NCBI GenBank assembly: GCA_025355505.1
Contig: JANXZM010000079.1
Coordinates: 1 to 64,000 of the forward strand
Length of the DNA: 64,000 nt
Origin: Acidobacteriaceae bacterium
GTDB taxonomy: Bacteria > Acidobacteriota > Terriglobia > Terriglobales > Acidobacteriaceae
Direction of reading: 5' to 3'
The notes beneath the pieces are model-generated. The model was not told where the DNA came from and did not search any database. It saw nothing but the letters and a program-made list of their open reading frames with translations. Below are positions 50,508 through 59,638 of this stretch, in pieces (position 1 is the stretch's first letter; each line of letters opens with the position of its first letter). The translations under genes and the position numbers were made by a program.

Positions 50508-50993
50508 TCAATCCTCAAACGTGGTGATGAAATGAAAACGCTCACAGTTGTAAGTGCAGGTCGACGTATAACGATGGCCGGAGAGACTGCGATAGCTACA
50601 CTCGATCGTTGCTGTCGTCTGGTTACGTCCCATCGCGCTCGCCGCGTTATACAATGGTCTCACACCTCCAAACGGCAATTCTTCAGGCTTGTGCATCCGC
50701 ATAATCGGCAATTTCCCCTTCAACTCACCGTCCACGAGGAACCACTCAAGATTCATCGCTGGGCCATTTCCAATGTTCTCTAACTTCGGGTTGCTCTCCA
50801 AGCTGCCGCCGGAGAGCGCAACGACTGCAGGCCGAAACGTCGCCTCGACCTGTGCCTGAGCAGCGAGTCGCAACTTTTCTGTCTCTTTTAGATACCGCCA
50901 CACGAAGAGTGCGGTGACGATTAGAACGAGTACTTGGCTAACACCGGCCAATGCAGCGACCGCAGTCCAGAATGGAATCGAGGAGGTTTCAAA
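50508..50993 (-). CDS. single-helix membrane protein, hypothetical
   Basis: The product is 161 residues from ATG 50993. One N-terminal membrane helix (AALAGVSQVLVLIVTALFVW) is followed by an amphipathic helix (RYLKETEKLRLAAQAQVEAT) and a soluble beta-rich domain (RPAVVALSGGSLESNPKLEN, IGNGPAMNLEWFLVDGELKG, CSYRSLSGHRYTSTC). The layout is that of a common but uncharacterised class of bacterial membrane proteins. Function unknown. Confidence 0.6.
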   Translation of the reverse strand, partial: FETSSIPFWTAVAALAGVSQVLVLIVTALFVWRYLKETEKLRLAAQAQVEATFRPAVVALSGGSLESNPKLENIGNGPAMNLEWFLVDGELKGKLPIMRMHKPEELPFGGVRPLYNAASAMGRNQTTATIECSYRSLSGHRYTSTCTYNCERFHFITTFED

Positions 50994-51029
50994 CATGTCT
51001 GCAAGTCTACACCGCACCGGAAGGGGCAC

Positions 51030-51375
51030 TTGATCGTAGGCAAAGGCCCGGTTTTCGCGAGTTGTTGCTTCGTGCGAGCGCCGCTTTCGCTCCTATACAG
51101 CGGATTTTTGGTCAGACTCGGGAGACCGTTCGAGCGGTCTCCCGCGCGTGCGTATCAGGTTGAAATGGAAGCCCTCCCTAATAAACAGAAGGGGCAGTGC
51201 CCGGGCCCTCAGGGGCTAAAGCCCGGGTGTTTGTTGGCTCCGGGCGGCACGGCTGAAGCCGTGCCCTTCCCGTCCTTGCTCTTGCATAATTCATGAGCGA
51301 ACCGAGACGGGGCAAGCCCCGTCTCTACACGAGTTTTTCCGCAGCCGGTGAAGCCGTGCCCTTCCCCTTCTTGGA
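51030..51375. repeat. intergenic region filled with short palindromes
   Basis: No gene seen. Hairpins include GGGAGACCG-TTCGAG-CGGTCTCCC near 51119, CCCGGGCCC with GGGCTAAAGCCCGGG near 51198-51226, GGCACGGCT-GAAG-CCGTGCC near 51246-51265, and GACGGGGCAAGCCCCGTCTC near 51306-51325. The GGC..GAAGCCGTGCCC word recurs at 51347-51363. This looks like accumulated REP-type elements. Confidence 0.55.
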
Positions 51376-52269
51376 TTATGCCACCAGATTTTCAAGAGTA
51401 GTCCGCAGCTCGGGAAAGCGGAACGAATAGGCGCTCGCCCGAAGTTTTCCCGGCTCGACGCGCTGGCTGGCAAGCAACAGCTCTTCCGCGGCCATCTTGC
51501 CGAACGCCAGCCGCGCCGCGAAGGCCGGGACCGGAAACACAGCAGGCCTCCGGAGCACTGAAGCAAGCACTCGCGTGAATTCTTCGTTCCGGACCGGATT
51601 CGGCGCGACCAGATTCACCGGCCCGGAAAGCGATTCGGTGACCAGGATGTGATGGATGGCGCCCACAATGTCGTCCACATGAATCCAGCTCCACCACTGC
51701 TGCCCCGACCCAATCCGTCCGCCCAGCCCCAGTTTGAACGGCTTCAGCATATTCGCGAGCGCGCCGCCCTTCGCGCTCAGCACCAGCCCAATCCGGATGT
51801 TCACCGTGCGGATGCCTGCCTCGGCCGCAATCCGGCTGGCGTCCTCCCACTCGCGGCAAACTTCGGGCAGAAATCCCAGCCCTGCCGGACTCTCTTCGCG
51901 TAGAGTTTGGTCGCCGCGATTCCCGTAGAACCCGACCGCCGAAGCACATACCAAAACGCGCGGCTTAGCCTCACTCTGCGCCAACGCCGTCACCAGGTTG
52001 CGGGTCCCCTGTACGCGACTCTCGCGGATTGCCTTCTTCTTTGCCTCGGTCCAGCGTCCCACCACGCTCTCCCCGGCCAGGTGGACCACCGCATCGAATC
52101 CCGACACCTTAGCTGGTGACAGAGGAGCCAAAGGATCCCAGGAAACTTGCCCTCCATCCTGAGCGCGTCCCCGCACCAACCGCACAATCTGCGTCCCCTG
52201 AGGTGCGAATGAAGCCAGCAGCGCCGTCCCAATCGGCCCTGAAACCCCGCTAACAAGAATCCGGTCCAA
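51376..52269 (-). CDS. TIGR01777-family NAD-dependent epimerase/dehydratase (SDR39U1-like)
   Basis: The product is 297 residues from TTG 52269. The frame is open much further upstream, but that part runs antisense to the (p)ppGpp synthetase gene and is not coding. The Rossmann motif is ILVSGVSGPIGTALLASFAP. FDAVVHLAGESVVGRWTEAK and VCASAVGFYGNRGDQTLREE contain the family's conserved SAxGxYG. SWIHVDDIVGAIHHIL and APNPVRNEEFTRVLASVLRR complete the TIGR01777 pattern. Members are oxidoreductases of unknown substrate; the YfcH family is an equivalent name in E. coli. Confidence 0.85.
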   Translation of the reverse strand: MDRILVSGVSGPIGTALLASFAPQGTQIVRLVRGRAQDGGQVSWDPLAPLSPAKVSGFDAVVHLAGESVVGRWTEAKKKAIRESRVQGTRNLVTALAQSEAKPRVLVCASAVGFYGNRGDQTLREESPAGLGFLPEVCREWEDASRIAAEAGIRTVNIRIGLVLSAKGGALANMLKPFKLGLGGRIGSGQQWWSWIHVDDIVGAIHHILVTESLSGPVNLVAPNPVRNEEFTRVLASVLRRPAVFPVPAFAARLAFGKMAAEELLLASQRVEPGKLRASAYSFRFPELRTTLENLVA

Positions 52270-52289
52270 GCCGTTGCCTCCGTGAGCTG

Positions 52290-52315
52290 GTGTGGCGCGG
52301 GCACTCCTGCCCGTC
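52290..52315. repeat. 26-bp palindromic intergenic repeat
   Basis: GTGTGGCGCGGGCACTCCTG then CCCGTC; same family as 26104, 26198, 58964 and 59605. It lies in the divergent gap between the epimerase and the (p)ppGpp gene. Confidence 0.6.
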
Positions 52316-52437
52316 GCTGGAAAACTCAAGAACGGACGAAGCAACTCCGTCCCCCGTACTCTACCAGTCCAAATGCTCTTCTCGGCGGCCTCGGCGGCGC
52401 AAAGGTGAAATAGCTTTCGGCTAGGGTAAAATCCATC

Positions 52438-54660
52438 ATGGCGACGTTGCGTCAGCAGATTGCGACCAACGTGCTCACGGCGACCCGCTTCCGCGAGCTC
52501 ATGCGGAAGCTGCGCCAGAACCGTCCCAACGACGACCTCGACCTGGTTAAGAAAGCCTACGAATTCTCCCAGAAGCACCACGCCGGACAGACCCGGGCTT
52601 CCGGCGAGCCCTACCTCGTGCACCCGCTCGAAGTTGGCAACGTTCTGGCCGACATGAAAATGGATTTGGTCTCCATCGTCGCCGGCCTCCTCCACGACTC
52701 CGTTGAAGACACCTCGGTCACCACCGTTGAAATCCGCCAGGAATTCGGCGAACAGGTTGCCCACATCGTCGAGGGCGTTACCAAGGTCAGCAAAATCGAT
52801 TTCTCGTCCAAGGAAGAAGCGCAAGCCGAGAACCTCCGCAAAATGATGCTGGCCATGGTTGACGACATTCGCGTCGTCCTCATCAAGCTCGCCGACCGCC
52901 TGCACAACATGCGCACCCTCGAACATCTCGATCCCGAACGTCAGCAGAAAATCGCCCGCGAGACGCTCGAAATCTACGCCCCCATCGCGCACCGTCTGGG
53001 CATGGGCAAGATTCGCGGCGAACTTGAGGACCTCGGTTTCAAATACCTCGATCCCATCGGATTCGAACAGGTCCGCATAGCCGTCGAGTCGCGCCGCAAA
53101 GCCGGCGAAGCTTTCATGGCGCGTGTCGAAGGCGTCCTGCGCGACGGCCTCAAGGAAGCTGGCATCACCGGCCGCGTCGAGAGCCGCGTCAAGCGCCTCT
53201 ACAGCATCCATAGGAAATTAATCCGTCAGCGCATCAACGTCGACCAGGTCTACGATCTCTACGCCATGCGCGTCATCACCAACTCGGTGCAGGATTGCTA
53301 CGCCGTTCTAGGCATCATCCACAACCTCTGGCGCCCCGTGCCCGGCCGCATCAAGGATTTCATCGCCATGCCGCGGCCCAATCTCTACCAGTCGCTGCAC
53401 ACCTCCGTGATCACCGAGACCGGCGAGACTTTCGAAATCCAGATTCGCACCGAAGAAATGCACAAGATGTGCGAGGAAGGCATCGCCGCCCACTGGAAAT
53501 ACAAAGACGGCCCCGTCTCCGCCGAGGACGAGCAGCGGCTGGCGTGGCTAAGACAGGTTGTAGAGTGGCAGCGCGACGTTTCCGATCCCAACGAATTTCT
53601 CTCCACCCTGAAAGTCGATCTCTATCCGGAAGAGGTTTACACCTTCACGCCCAAGGGCAAGGTCCTGGTCCTGCCGCGCGAGTCCACGCCCATCGACTTC
53701 GCCTATTCCATTCACACCGAGGTCGGCCACAATTGCACCGGCGCCAAGGTCAACGGACGCATGGTCCCGCTCCGCCACAAACTCCATTCCGGCGACATCG
53801 TCGAAGTCATCACCCAGTCCGGACACAAGCCCAGCCGCGATTGGCTCGCCATCGTAAAGTCCTCGCGTGCCCGCAACAAGATTAAGCACTGGCTCAACGT
53901 CCATCAGCGCGAGCGCGCCATTGAAATCGGAAAAAAACTGATCGAAAAAGAAGCGCGCAAATACCGCATCTCGCTGAAGGAAATCAAGGAAGCCGACCTG
54001 CAAAGAGTCGCCAGCGAATACGGACTAGGCCGTCCCGACGACCTGATGGCCGGCATCGGCTACGGCAAGTACTCGGCCCGCCAGGTGCTCGCGAAGTTCG
54101 CACCCGCAGGCGCCCAGCCCATGTCCGAAACCGAAGAGCAAGCCGCGTCCCGCGGCTTCACCAGCAGCTTTTCGAGCGTCGTAAGACGCGTCTTCGGCGG
54201 CGACAGCAACGCCATCGTCGTTCGGGGACACGGCGACCTGCTCGTCTATCGCGCCCGCTGTTGCAATCCCATTCGCGGCGAGGCCATCGTCGGCTACGTC
54301 ACCCGCGGCAAAGGCGTTGCCGTCCACTCCATCAATTGTCCCAACGTCACCAATCTTCTCTACGAACCCGAGCGCCGCATCGACGTACTCTGGGCCGGAG
54401 ACAAAGACGGCCTGCCCGTTTCCTATCCCGTAAAAATCACTCTGCTCTGCGACGACCGCTTCGGCATGTTAAAACAAATCACCGCCGTTATCAGCGACAC
54501 CCACACCAACATCCGCAACATCGAAGCCCGCAGCCAGAACGGCCAAGCCAGCGTGGACGTTGTCCTCGAAATCGCCGACCTGAAACACCTGCAGAAAATC
54601 ATGGATGGCGTAAGACAGATCCCGGGCGTGCATGACGTGCAGAGATTGCAGAAAATCTAA
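52438..54660 (+). CDS. rsh: bifunctional (p)ppGpp synthetase/hydrolase (RelA/SpoT homologue)
   Basis: Makes and degrades the stringent-response alarmone. The product is 740 residues. The HD hydrolase domain has HPLEVGNVLADMKMDLVSIV and GLLHDSVED (His86, Asp87). The synthetase domain has RVKRLYSIHRKLIRQRINVD and DLYAMRVITNSVQDCY, then RPNLYQSLHTSVITETGETF. TGS (VYTFTPKGKVLVLPRESTPI) and C-terminal ACT (LLCDDRFGMLKQITAVISDT) domains follow. Because both catalytic motifs look intact, this is a two-way Rel enzyme. It stands alone on its strand. Confidence 0.95.
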   Translation: MATLRQQIATNVLTATRFRELMRKLRQNRPNDDLDLVKKAYEFSQKHHAGQTRASGEPYLVHPLEVGNVLADMKMDLVSIVAGLLHDSVEDTSVTTVEIRQEFGEQVAHIVEGVTKVSKIDFSSKEEAQAENLRKMMLAMVDDIRVVLIKLADRLHNMRTLEHLDPERQQKIARETLEIYAPIAHRLGMGKIRGELEDLGFKYLDPIGFEQVRIAVESRRKAGEAFMARVEGVLRDGLKEAGITGRVESRVKRLYSIHRKLIRQRINVDQVYDLYAMRVITNSVQDCYAVLGIIHNLWRPVPGRIKDFIAMPRPNLYQSLHTSVITETGETFEIQIRTEEMHKMCEEGIAAHWKYKDGPVSAEDEQRLAWLRQVVEWQRDVSDPNEFLSTLKVDLYPEEVYTFTPKGKVLVLPRESTPIDFAYSIHTEVGHNCTGAKVNGRMVPLRHKLHSGDIVEVITQSGHKPSRDWLAIVKSSRARNKIKHWLNVHQRERAIEIGKKLIEKEARKYRISLKEIKEADLQRVASEYGLGRPDDLMAGIGYGKYSARQVLAKFAPAGAQPMSETEEQAASRGFTSSFSSVVRRVFGGDSNAIVVRGHGDLLVYRARCCNPIRGEAIVGYVTRGKGVAVHSINCPNVTNLLYEPERRIDVLWAGDKDGLPVSYPVKITLLCDDRFGMLKQITAVISDTHTNIRNIEARSQNGQASVDVVLEIADLKHLQKIMDGVRQIPGVHDVQRLQKI

Positions 54661-54703
54661 CAGACTCAGAAGATGTAATAACCGCGGACAATCCAAGGAA
54701 TTC

Positions 54704-54772
54704 GTATCAGGGTATTGCTTTAGCAATACCGTAATTTCTTCGCAATCAGACGCCCCTTTAGGGGCCGGGCGT
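54704..54772. repeat. paired palindromic repeat, copy 2
   Basis: GTATCAGG-GTATTGC-TTTA-GCAATACCGTAA then AGACGCCCCTTTAGGGGCCG. It has the same arrangement as 31319-31383, with altered but still self-complementary stems. Confidence 0.6.
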
Positions 54773-54905
54773 CCCCAGTGTAAACGCTATAAACTAAGTC
54801 ACATCCGACATTCACCGCACATAAATGCAATCACATTATTGCATATATAGCGTTTACGAGGTAAGCTTACTTCGGGAGACGTCAACTGGAGACGCCCGAA
54901 ACCAT

Positions 54906-55370
54906 ATGCCACAAAACAGCGAATCATCCACCGTGGACATTTCTCAAAAAGAGCAGCGCGAAATCGTTGAGATCTATTCCAAGCTGCGTGAACTGGAAGC
55001 CAAGCTCATCGGACCCGATGGCAAAACCGAGATTCTGCCCAACAACCTGTACTCGTTCCTGCTTCAGTTGCTGGCCGATCTGCGCGCTGGTCATTCCGTC
55101 ACCATCCTGCAGAGCCGCCACGAAGTCACCACCGTCGAAGCCAGCAAGATTCTAGGCATGTCCCGGCAGTTCCTAATTCAATTGCTGGAAAAAGGAGAAA
55201 TGCCTTTCCACATGGTAGGCACGCATCGCCGCATGTACGTGCGGGATGTGCTGGCTTACAAATCAAGACGCGACACTTCGCGGCGGAAAACCCTCGACGA
55301 TTTGGCGAAGCGGGAGTTTGCAAAAGGGGGCTACGGCAAGGTTCCGGATGATTTTCACTCAGGAAAATGA
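54906..55370 (+). CDS. excisionase-like DNA-binding protein, probable antitoxin
   Basis: The product is 154 residues from ATG 54906. After a helical N-terminal part (SQKEQREIVEIYSKLREL) it has a MerR/excisionase-type winged helix: HEVTTVEASKILGMSRQFLI and EKGEMPFHMVGTHRRMYVRD. The C-terminus is basic. It overlaps the PIN gene by 23 bases, as antitoxin genes overlap their toxins. In known PIN modules with this DNA-binding type the first gene is the antitoxin and repressor. The role is inferred from layout. Confidence 0.75.
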   Translation: MPQNSESSTVDISQKEQREIVEIYSKLRELEAKLIGPDGKTEILPNNLYSFLLQLLADLRAGHSVTILQSRHEVTTVEASKILGMSRQFLIQLLEKGEMPFHMVGTHRRMYVRDVLAYKSRRDTSRRKTLDDLAKREFAKGGYGKVPDDFHSGK

Positions 55371-55917
55371 GTATGCGGCGGTGTTGGATGCCTGCGTTCT
55401 TGTCCCCATGGCGCTCTGCGACTTGCTGTTGCGGCTGGCGGAGGACCCAGCCATGTACCGTCCGCTATGGAGCGAGCGGATCCTGACCGAAATGGCGAAG
55501 GCCCTGAAGACGAAACTTCGCCGCTCCGCCGATGCCGTGGCCTGGAGACGGCGGCAGATGAAAGAAGCGTTTCCGGAGGCGATGGTCACTGTGCCACCCG
55601 ATCTTCTGAAGGCGGTCGAGTGTATTCCCGACAAGAACGACAGGCACGTTCTGGCCGCCGCAATCATTGCTCATGCGAACACCATCGTCACCCAAAACAC
55701 AAAGCACTTCCCGAAAGCCTGTCTCGATCAATACGGAGTGCTGTGTCAGACCGCCGATGATTTCCTGTGTCATCAGTACCATCTCTACCCGCAGTTAGTA
55801 TTGGATAAACTCGACGATCAAGCAGCCGGTATCGCGCAGAACCGAGCATTTGTTGTCGCCAGCCTGAAGAAGTCCGCGCCCAAGTTTTGCGAGTTTGTGG
55901 AGAAGCACGCCATGTAG
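55348..55917 (+). CDS. PIN-domain protein, probable toxin ribonuclease
   Basis: The product is 189 residues from ATG 55348. AAVLDACVLVPMALCDLLLR has the first acidic residue of a PIN site (Asp in LDAC). Later acidic positions are SERILTEMAKAL and NDRHVLAAAIIAHANTIVTQ, the last typical of PIN proteins, followed by TKHFPK. PIN toxins cleave RNA. It is paired with the upstream excisionase-like gene. The whole module is plausible but unproven. Confidence 0.78.
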   Translation: MIFTQENEYAAVLDACVLVPMALCDLLLRLAEDPAMYRPLWSERILTEMAKALKTKLRRSADAVAWRRRQMKEAFPEAMVTVPPDLLKAVECIPDKNDRHVLAAAIIAHANTIVTQNTKHFPKACLDQYGVLCQTADDFLCHQYHLYPQLVLDKLDDQAAGIAQNRAFVVASLKKSAPKFCEFVEKHAM

Positions 55918-56133
55918 TGACCCTGCCCGTGTGCCGGGAAGGCGAAAGTGGAAAGCAGAGTCCCGCAAGGGACGGCACTTTCCTGCTGACTGCGCTCTAC
56001 GTCTCGCGGTTTTCCACGCGGGTTCCGGCGACCGCTCCACTCATCGCAATTACACCAACAACGGGATCGTCAATGTAAACGCCTGATTACAAGAGTTATC
56101 GAATCGGCGCATAATTCTTGTGGGTGACACTGC

Positions 56134-56808
56134 ATGAACACCGCTGTCGGATTGTTGCTAGTGTTTGCGTCGTGGCAAGCGGCTGCACAAGATGCACAGC
56201 CGGAACTGTCTGCCACTGACACCTCGTATCTCGGTTGCGCGATCTGGACAGGCAAAGAATGGACGCCTCCAACCGCACGTTCGGCTCGGACACCGCTGGT
56301 TGAGTCTCCAAAGGGTTACCGTGCTTACACGGAGGTTAAGGTTCTCGTGAAGAACGGGTCGTGCGAAAACTCCACCACGCTCTATGTCGCTCGGGGAGCA
56401 GGGCGGGCATTCACAATTGCTTACGCAGAGCCTCGTTCGGGAAGCGGCGGCGGCAACGGTATTCGCTTAATTGGCTGGTCCGCGAGCGGCGACAAGCTGC
56501 TTGCTGAAATCAACTTCTGGAAATACTTTACCGATAGAGGCTTTTGGCACGTTCCCCTGATCTATGACGCTTCGACTGGGATAGCTTCGGAGATTCGTGG
56601 TTTGGACAAGGCGCTTACACGACAATTCGGGTCCGATTGCGAGTTCGAGTCTGCCATCGAGGGCTGGAGGAACAACGAGCAGATACTGGTCAAAATCTCT
56701 AGACCCCCGGAGGACGAATCATACGAACAACGCTTTTGCGTTACAGAACAACGCCTACTTGTGTACGACCTTCGGAAAGACACCGCGCAGCCTGAAACGG
56801 CCAAGTAA
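56134..56808 (+). CDS. exported hypothetical protein
   Basis: The product is 224 residues with a short signal peptide (NTAVGLLLVFASWQAAAQ). The mature part contains LGCAIWTGKEWTPP, KVLVKNGSCENSTTLYVARG and IRLIGWSASGDKLLAEINFW, and four cysteines, two of them in SDCEFES and RFCVTEQ. It might be a beta-propeller fragment or another secreted beta-rich protein. No family is recognised. Confidence 0.6.
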   Translation: MNTAVGLLLVFASWQAAAQDAQPELSATDTSYLGCAIWTGKEWTPPTARSARTPLVESPKGYRAYTEVKVLVKNGSCENSTTLYVARGAGRAFTIAYAEPRSGSGGGNGIRLIGWSASGDKLLAEINFWKYFTDRGFWHVPLIYDASTGIASEIRGLDKALTRQFGSDCEFESAIEGWRNNEQILVKISRPPEDESYEQRFCVTEQRLLVYDLRKDTAQPETAK

Positions 56809-57341
56809 TCCTGCGGTTTTGGGTCACTGTTGATAAATCGCGATTGCACCAACGACCAGTCGTGAGCGAAATCCGCTGAGAGCTGGGAGTTGACAACTTC
56901 TGGCCTTCTGCCTTTTTCATCACAAAAATCGTGTACGTGGGTCACAGACTTCGAACATCCTCGCGTGTGAAAATGTTCTTCTGATTGGGGTAGCTAGACG
57001 TGTGACCGTCTCCCAAGATGGCCACAGAATCCGTCAAAATCCCATTTTGGGGTGCTCTTCGACAACCAAGCAAGCAAAATCGCCGCTAAGTTCTTTGTTC
57101 TCAAAGACTTTATATGTAAGTCCTTTAGAATCAAAGACCATGCCTGGATTTGATCTCTAACCCGATGATTCCAATGACGAGGGGGGAGGGGGGTACCGTA
57201 GCAAACTAGTAACTGGCAGTTTTTCGGCCGAAACAATTCATGCCAACACGGCTTAAGGCGCAAGGAGTTCGCGTGGTTTCCGAACCGCGACCGACGACAC
57301 AGAATCCGGTAGAATAGAAGCACATTCTTCCCGGAGGGGTG
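56809..57341. other. intergenic region upstream of hpnH, no gene seen
   Basis: About 530 bases with no convincing frame on either strand. A G-rich run (GAGGGGGGAGGGGGGTACCG, near 57179) is the only striking feature. The hpnH promoter is presumably near the right end. Confidence 0.4.
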
Positions 57342-58484
57342 ATGGCAGTTCCTGTATCCCAGATGTGGACAGTGGCCTCCTACGTTCTGCGCCAGAAGCT
57401 GGCCGGACGCGAGCGCTATCCGCTCGTGCTTATGCTCGAGCCGCTGTTCCGCTGCAACCTGGCTTGTGCCGGATGCGGCAAGATACAGTACCCTGCCCAC
57501 ATCCTGAAAACAGATCTCTCCCCGGAAGACTGCTTCAAGGCGGTCGATGAGTGCGGAGCGCCGATGGTGTCGATCCCCGGCGGTGAGCCGCTGATGCATC
57601 CGCAGATCGACAAAATTGTTGAAGGCCTGGTCGCGCGCAAAAAATATATTTATCTCTGCACCAACGCGCTGCTTCTGAAAGAAAAGTTGCACCTGTTCAA
57701 GCCCAGCAAGTACCTGAGTTTTTCTGTTCACGTGGATGGACAGAAAGAACACCACGATTTTTCCGTCTGCCGCGAAGGTGGATACGAGATCGCCCTCGAC
57801 GGCATCCGCGCCGCCATCGAAGCCGGCTTCCGCGTGACCACTAACACGACTCTGTTCGATGGCGCCGATCCCAACAGCGTGCGCAACTTCTTCGATGAGA
57901 TGATGAAGGTTGGTGTCGAGAGCATGATGGTCTCGCCCGGATATTCCTACGACAAGGCGCCCGACCAGAAACACTTCATGGGCCGCGCCCGCACTCGGCG
58001 CCTGTTCCGCAGCATGCTTTCGAATCGCAAGAAGACGTGGCGCTTTAACCAGTCCCCGCTCTTTCTCGAGTACCTGATGGGCAAGCGCAACTACAAATGC
58101 ACGCCCTGGGGCATGCCGACCTATAACATTTTCGGATGGCAGAAACCCTGCTACCTGCTGCAGGACGGCTACGCCGAGTCTTACAAAGAGTTGATGGAAA
58201 CGACGGAGTGGGCCAGCTACGGCACCGAGTCGGGCAATCCGCAGTGCGCCAACTGCATGGTGCATTGCGGCTACGAACCTTCGTCGGTGAACGACACATT
58301 CGGATCGCTGCGCGGATTTGCCGACACGGTGAAGGCGACCTTCTCGCTCTATCCCGACAAAGATGCGCTCACCGATCTTGATCGCGATGTGCGGCCGGTG
58401 CATTCCTACAATCCGCTCGTTCAAATTGACGCGCAAATTGATATGGAGACTGCGGCTCTGCAAGCAGAAGAAAGCCACGTATGA
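57342..58484 (+). CDS. hpnH: adenosyl-hopene transferase HpnH (radical SAM)
   Basis: Joins the 5'-deoxyadenosyl group to hopene, the first step to extended hopanoids (bacteriohopanepolyols). The product is 380 residues from ATG 57342. The radical SAM cluster site is CNLACAGC (Cys38, 42, 45), preceded by [48 protein letters not shown] and [20 protein letters not shown] are HpnH features. C-terminal cysteines ([15 protein letters not shown]) are conserved in the family. The next gene overlaps its stop by four bases. No squalene-hopene cyclase gene is in the window. Confidence 0.95.
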   Translation: MAVPVSQMWTVASYVLRQKLAGRERYPLVLMLEPLFRCNLACAGCGKIQYPAHILKTDLSPEDCFKAVDECGAPMVSIPGGEPLMHPQIDKIVEGLVARKKYIYLCTNALLLKEKLHLFKPSKYLSFSVHVDGQKEHHDFSVCREGGYEIALDGIRAAIEAGFRVTTNTTLFDGADPNSVRNFFDEMMKVGVESMMVSPGYSYDKAPDQKHFMGRARTRRLFRSMLSNRKKTWRFNQSPLFLEYLMGKRNYKCTPWGMPTYNIFGWQKPCYLLQDGYAESYKELMETTEWASYGTESGNPQCANCMVHCGYEPSSVNDTFGSLRGFADTVKATFSLYPDKDALTDLDRDVRPVHSYNPLVQIDAQIDMETAALQAEESHV

Positions 58485-58954
58485 GCGGGCGAGAACATGG
58501 GCACGATCCTGCGTTGCCCCACGGTGCGCAAGCTGTCGCTGCTCCGCCACGCCCCACCGACGAGCTCGAAGTTGTCCCCGGATTCGAGCGCGAAAATCTT
58601 CAGGGATGGATCCCGCAACTGGCCACCGAAGCCGACATCCGAGCGGTCATCGAAAAGGCATTTGACTATCGCGGCGACGTAACCGTCACCCGCAAAGATA
58701 AAAATGGTTCCGCGATCACCGGATATCTTTTCGACCGCCGCATCGGCCCGACCCTCGCGAACTCTGTAGTGCGTCTGATGCTCGCGACCAGCAACGAGCG
58801 CCCAGCCATCCCCTATTCCGAGATCGCCGCCATCGCCTTTACCGGACGCGACACGGCCGCCGGCAAGAGCTACGAAGCGTGGGTAAAAAAATACTGGGAA
58901 CAACGCGCAAAAGGCGAGAAGAACATTTCCATCGAGCCCGAAGCGCTGGAGTAG
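58481..58954 (+). CDS. hypothetical protein coupled to hpnH
   Basis: The product is 157 residues and its ATG overlaps the hpnH TGA (ATGA), so the two are translated together. The core contains [40 protein letters not shown] and [18 protein letters not shown], a small alpha/beta domain, followed by [21 protein letters not shown] recall such genes beside hpnH in Acidobacteriota but no function. A role in hopanoid metabolism is an inference from coupling. Confidence 0.65.
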   Translation: MSGREHGHDPALPHGAQAVAAPPRPTDELEVVPGFERENLQGWIPQLATEADIRAVIEKAFDYRGDVTVTRKDKNGSAITGYLFDRRIGPTLANSVVRLMLATSNERPAIPYSEIAAIAFTGRDTAAGKSYEAWVKKYWEQRAKGEKNISIEPEALE

Positions 58955-58963
58955 CCACGGTTT

Positions 58964-58991
58964 GTGTGGCTTGGACACTCCTGTCCGCGGC
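58964..58991. repeat. palindromic intergenic repeat left of maf
   Basis: GTGTGGCTTGGACACTCCTG then TCCGCGGC. The copy at 59605-59632 is in the opposite orientation, so the two flank maf as a pair. Confidence 0.6.
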
Positions 58992-59020
58992 CTTTGTAGT
59001 CTGCCCCTTACAATAACGGA

Positions 59021-59578
59021 ATGCTAGTGCTCGCCTCCGCGTCGCCGCGTCGTCAGGAATTATTGCGCAACGCCGGCATTCGGTTCGAAGTGCAGCCCGC
59101 GGACATTCCGGAAGACCCACAGCCAGGAGAAGGCGGAACGGAATGTGCAGAACGCCTGGCACGGGAGAAGGCGCTCGCGGTGTCACGTCAACGTCCGCTT
59201 GATGTTGTTCTCGGAGCCGACACCGTCGTTGTGGTCGACAGCCAACTTCTCGGCAAGCCTTCTGATGCCGCTGACGCCGCGCGCATGTTGCGCCTGCTTT
59301 CCGGACGCAAGCATCAAGTGATCACGGGAGTCTGTTTCGCGGTCAGCGGACGGCCGTCGGTGGCGAGTGAAGCCACGCTCGTTACCGTGAGTGAGATCAC
59401 CGATAAAGAAATCGCCGACTACGTCGCCAGCGGCGAGCCGATGGACAAAGCAGGAGCCTACGCGATTCAAGGCATCGCTTCCCGCTGGATTCCCCGCATC
59501 GAAGGGGATTACAGCAACGTGGTAGGACTGCCGGTGGCGCTGGTGTGGCGCATGCTGCGGAAGGCAGCGTTTTTGTAG
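59021..59578 (+). CDS. maf: Maf-family nucleotide pyrophosphatase
   Basis: Hydrolyses non-canonical or pyrimidine nucleoside triphosphates (dTTP, UTP) to monophosphates. The product is 185 residues. LASASPRRQELLRNAGI is the SASPRR motif; DVVLGADTVVVVDSQLLGKP carries the catalytic Asp region; GAYAIQGIASRWIPRIEGDY closes the site. All are present. The sequence favours YhdE-like (dTTP/UTP) members but this is not certain. Confidence 0.93.
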   Translation: MLVLASASPRRQELLRNAGIRFEVQPADIPEDPQPGEGGTECAERLAREKALAVSRQRPLDVVLGADTVVVVDSQLLGKPSDAADAARMLRLLSGRKHQVITGVCFAVSGRPSVASEATLVTVSEITDKEIADYVASGEPMDKAGAYAIQGIASRWIPRIEGDYSNVVGLPVALVWRMLRKAAFL

Positions 59579-59604
59579 CGCAGATTTGGTGAGTGTGCCG
59601 GCAG

Positions 59605-59632
59605 TTCGCGGACAGGAGTGTCCGCGCCACAC
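59605..59632. repeat. palindromic intergenic repeat right of maf
   Basis: Reverse complement reads GTGTGGCGCGGACACTCCTG then TCCGCG; inverted relative to 58964-58991. It lies between the convergent maf and tatA genes. Confidence 0.6.
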
Positions 59633-59638
59633 TAGCTA

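Noticed and set aside
52270-53211. N-terminal extension of the epimerase of about 314 residues
   Set aside because: The extension runs antisense to the (p)ppGpp synthetase gene, and its composition (DDANVVNHGQHHFAEVLGL) is that of a shadow frame. The epimerase starts at TTG 52269.
56994-58550. Open frame of 518 codons antisense to hpnH
   Set aside because: hpnH is unmistakable on the plus strand, and the antisense frame has no domain and unusual composition.
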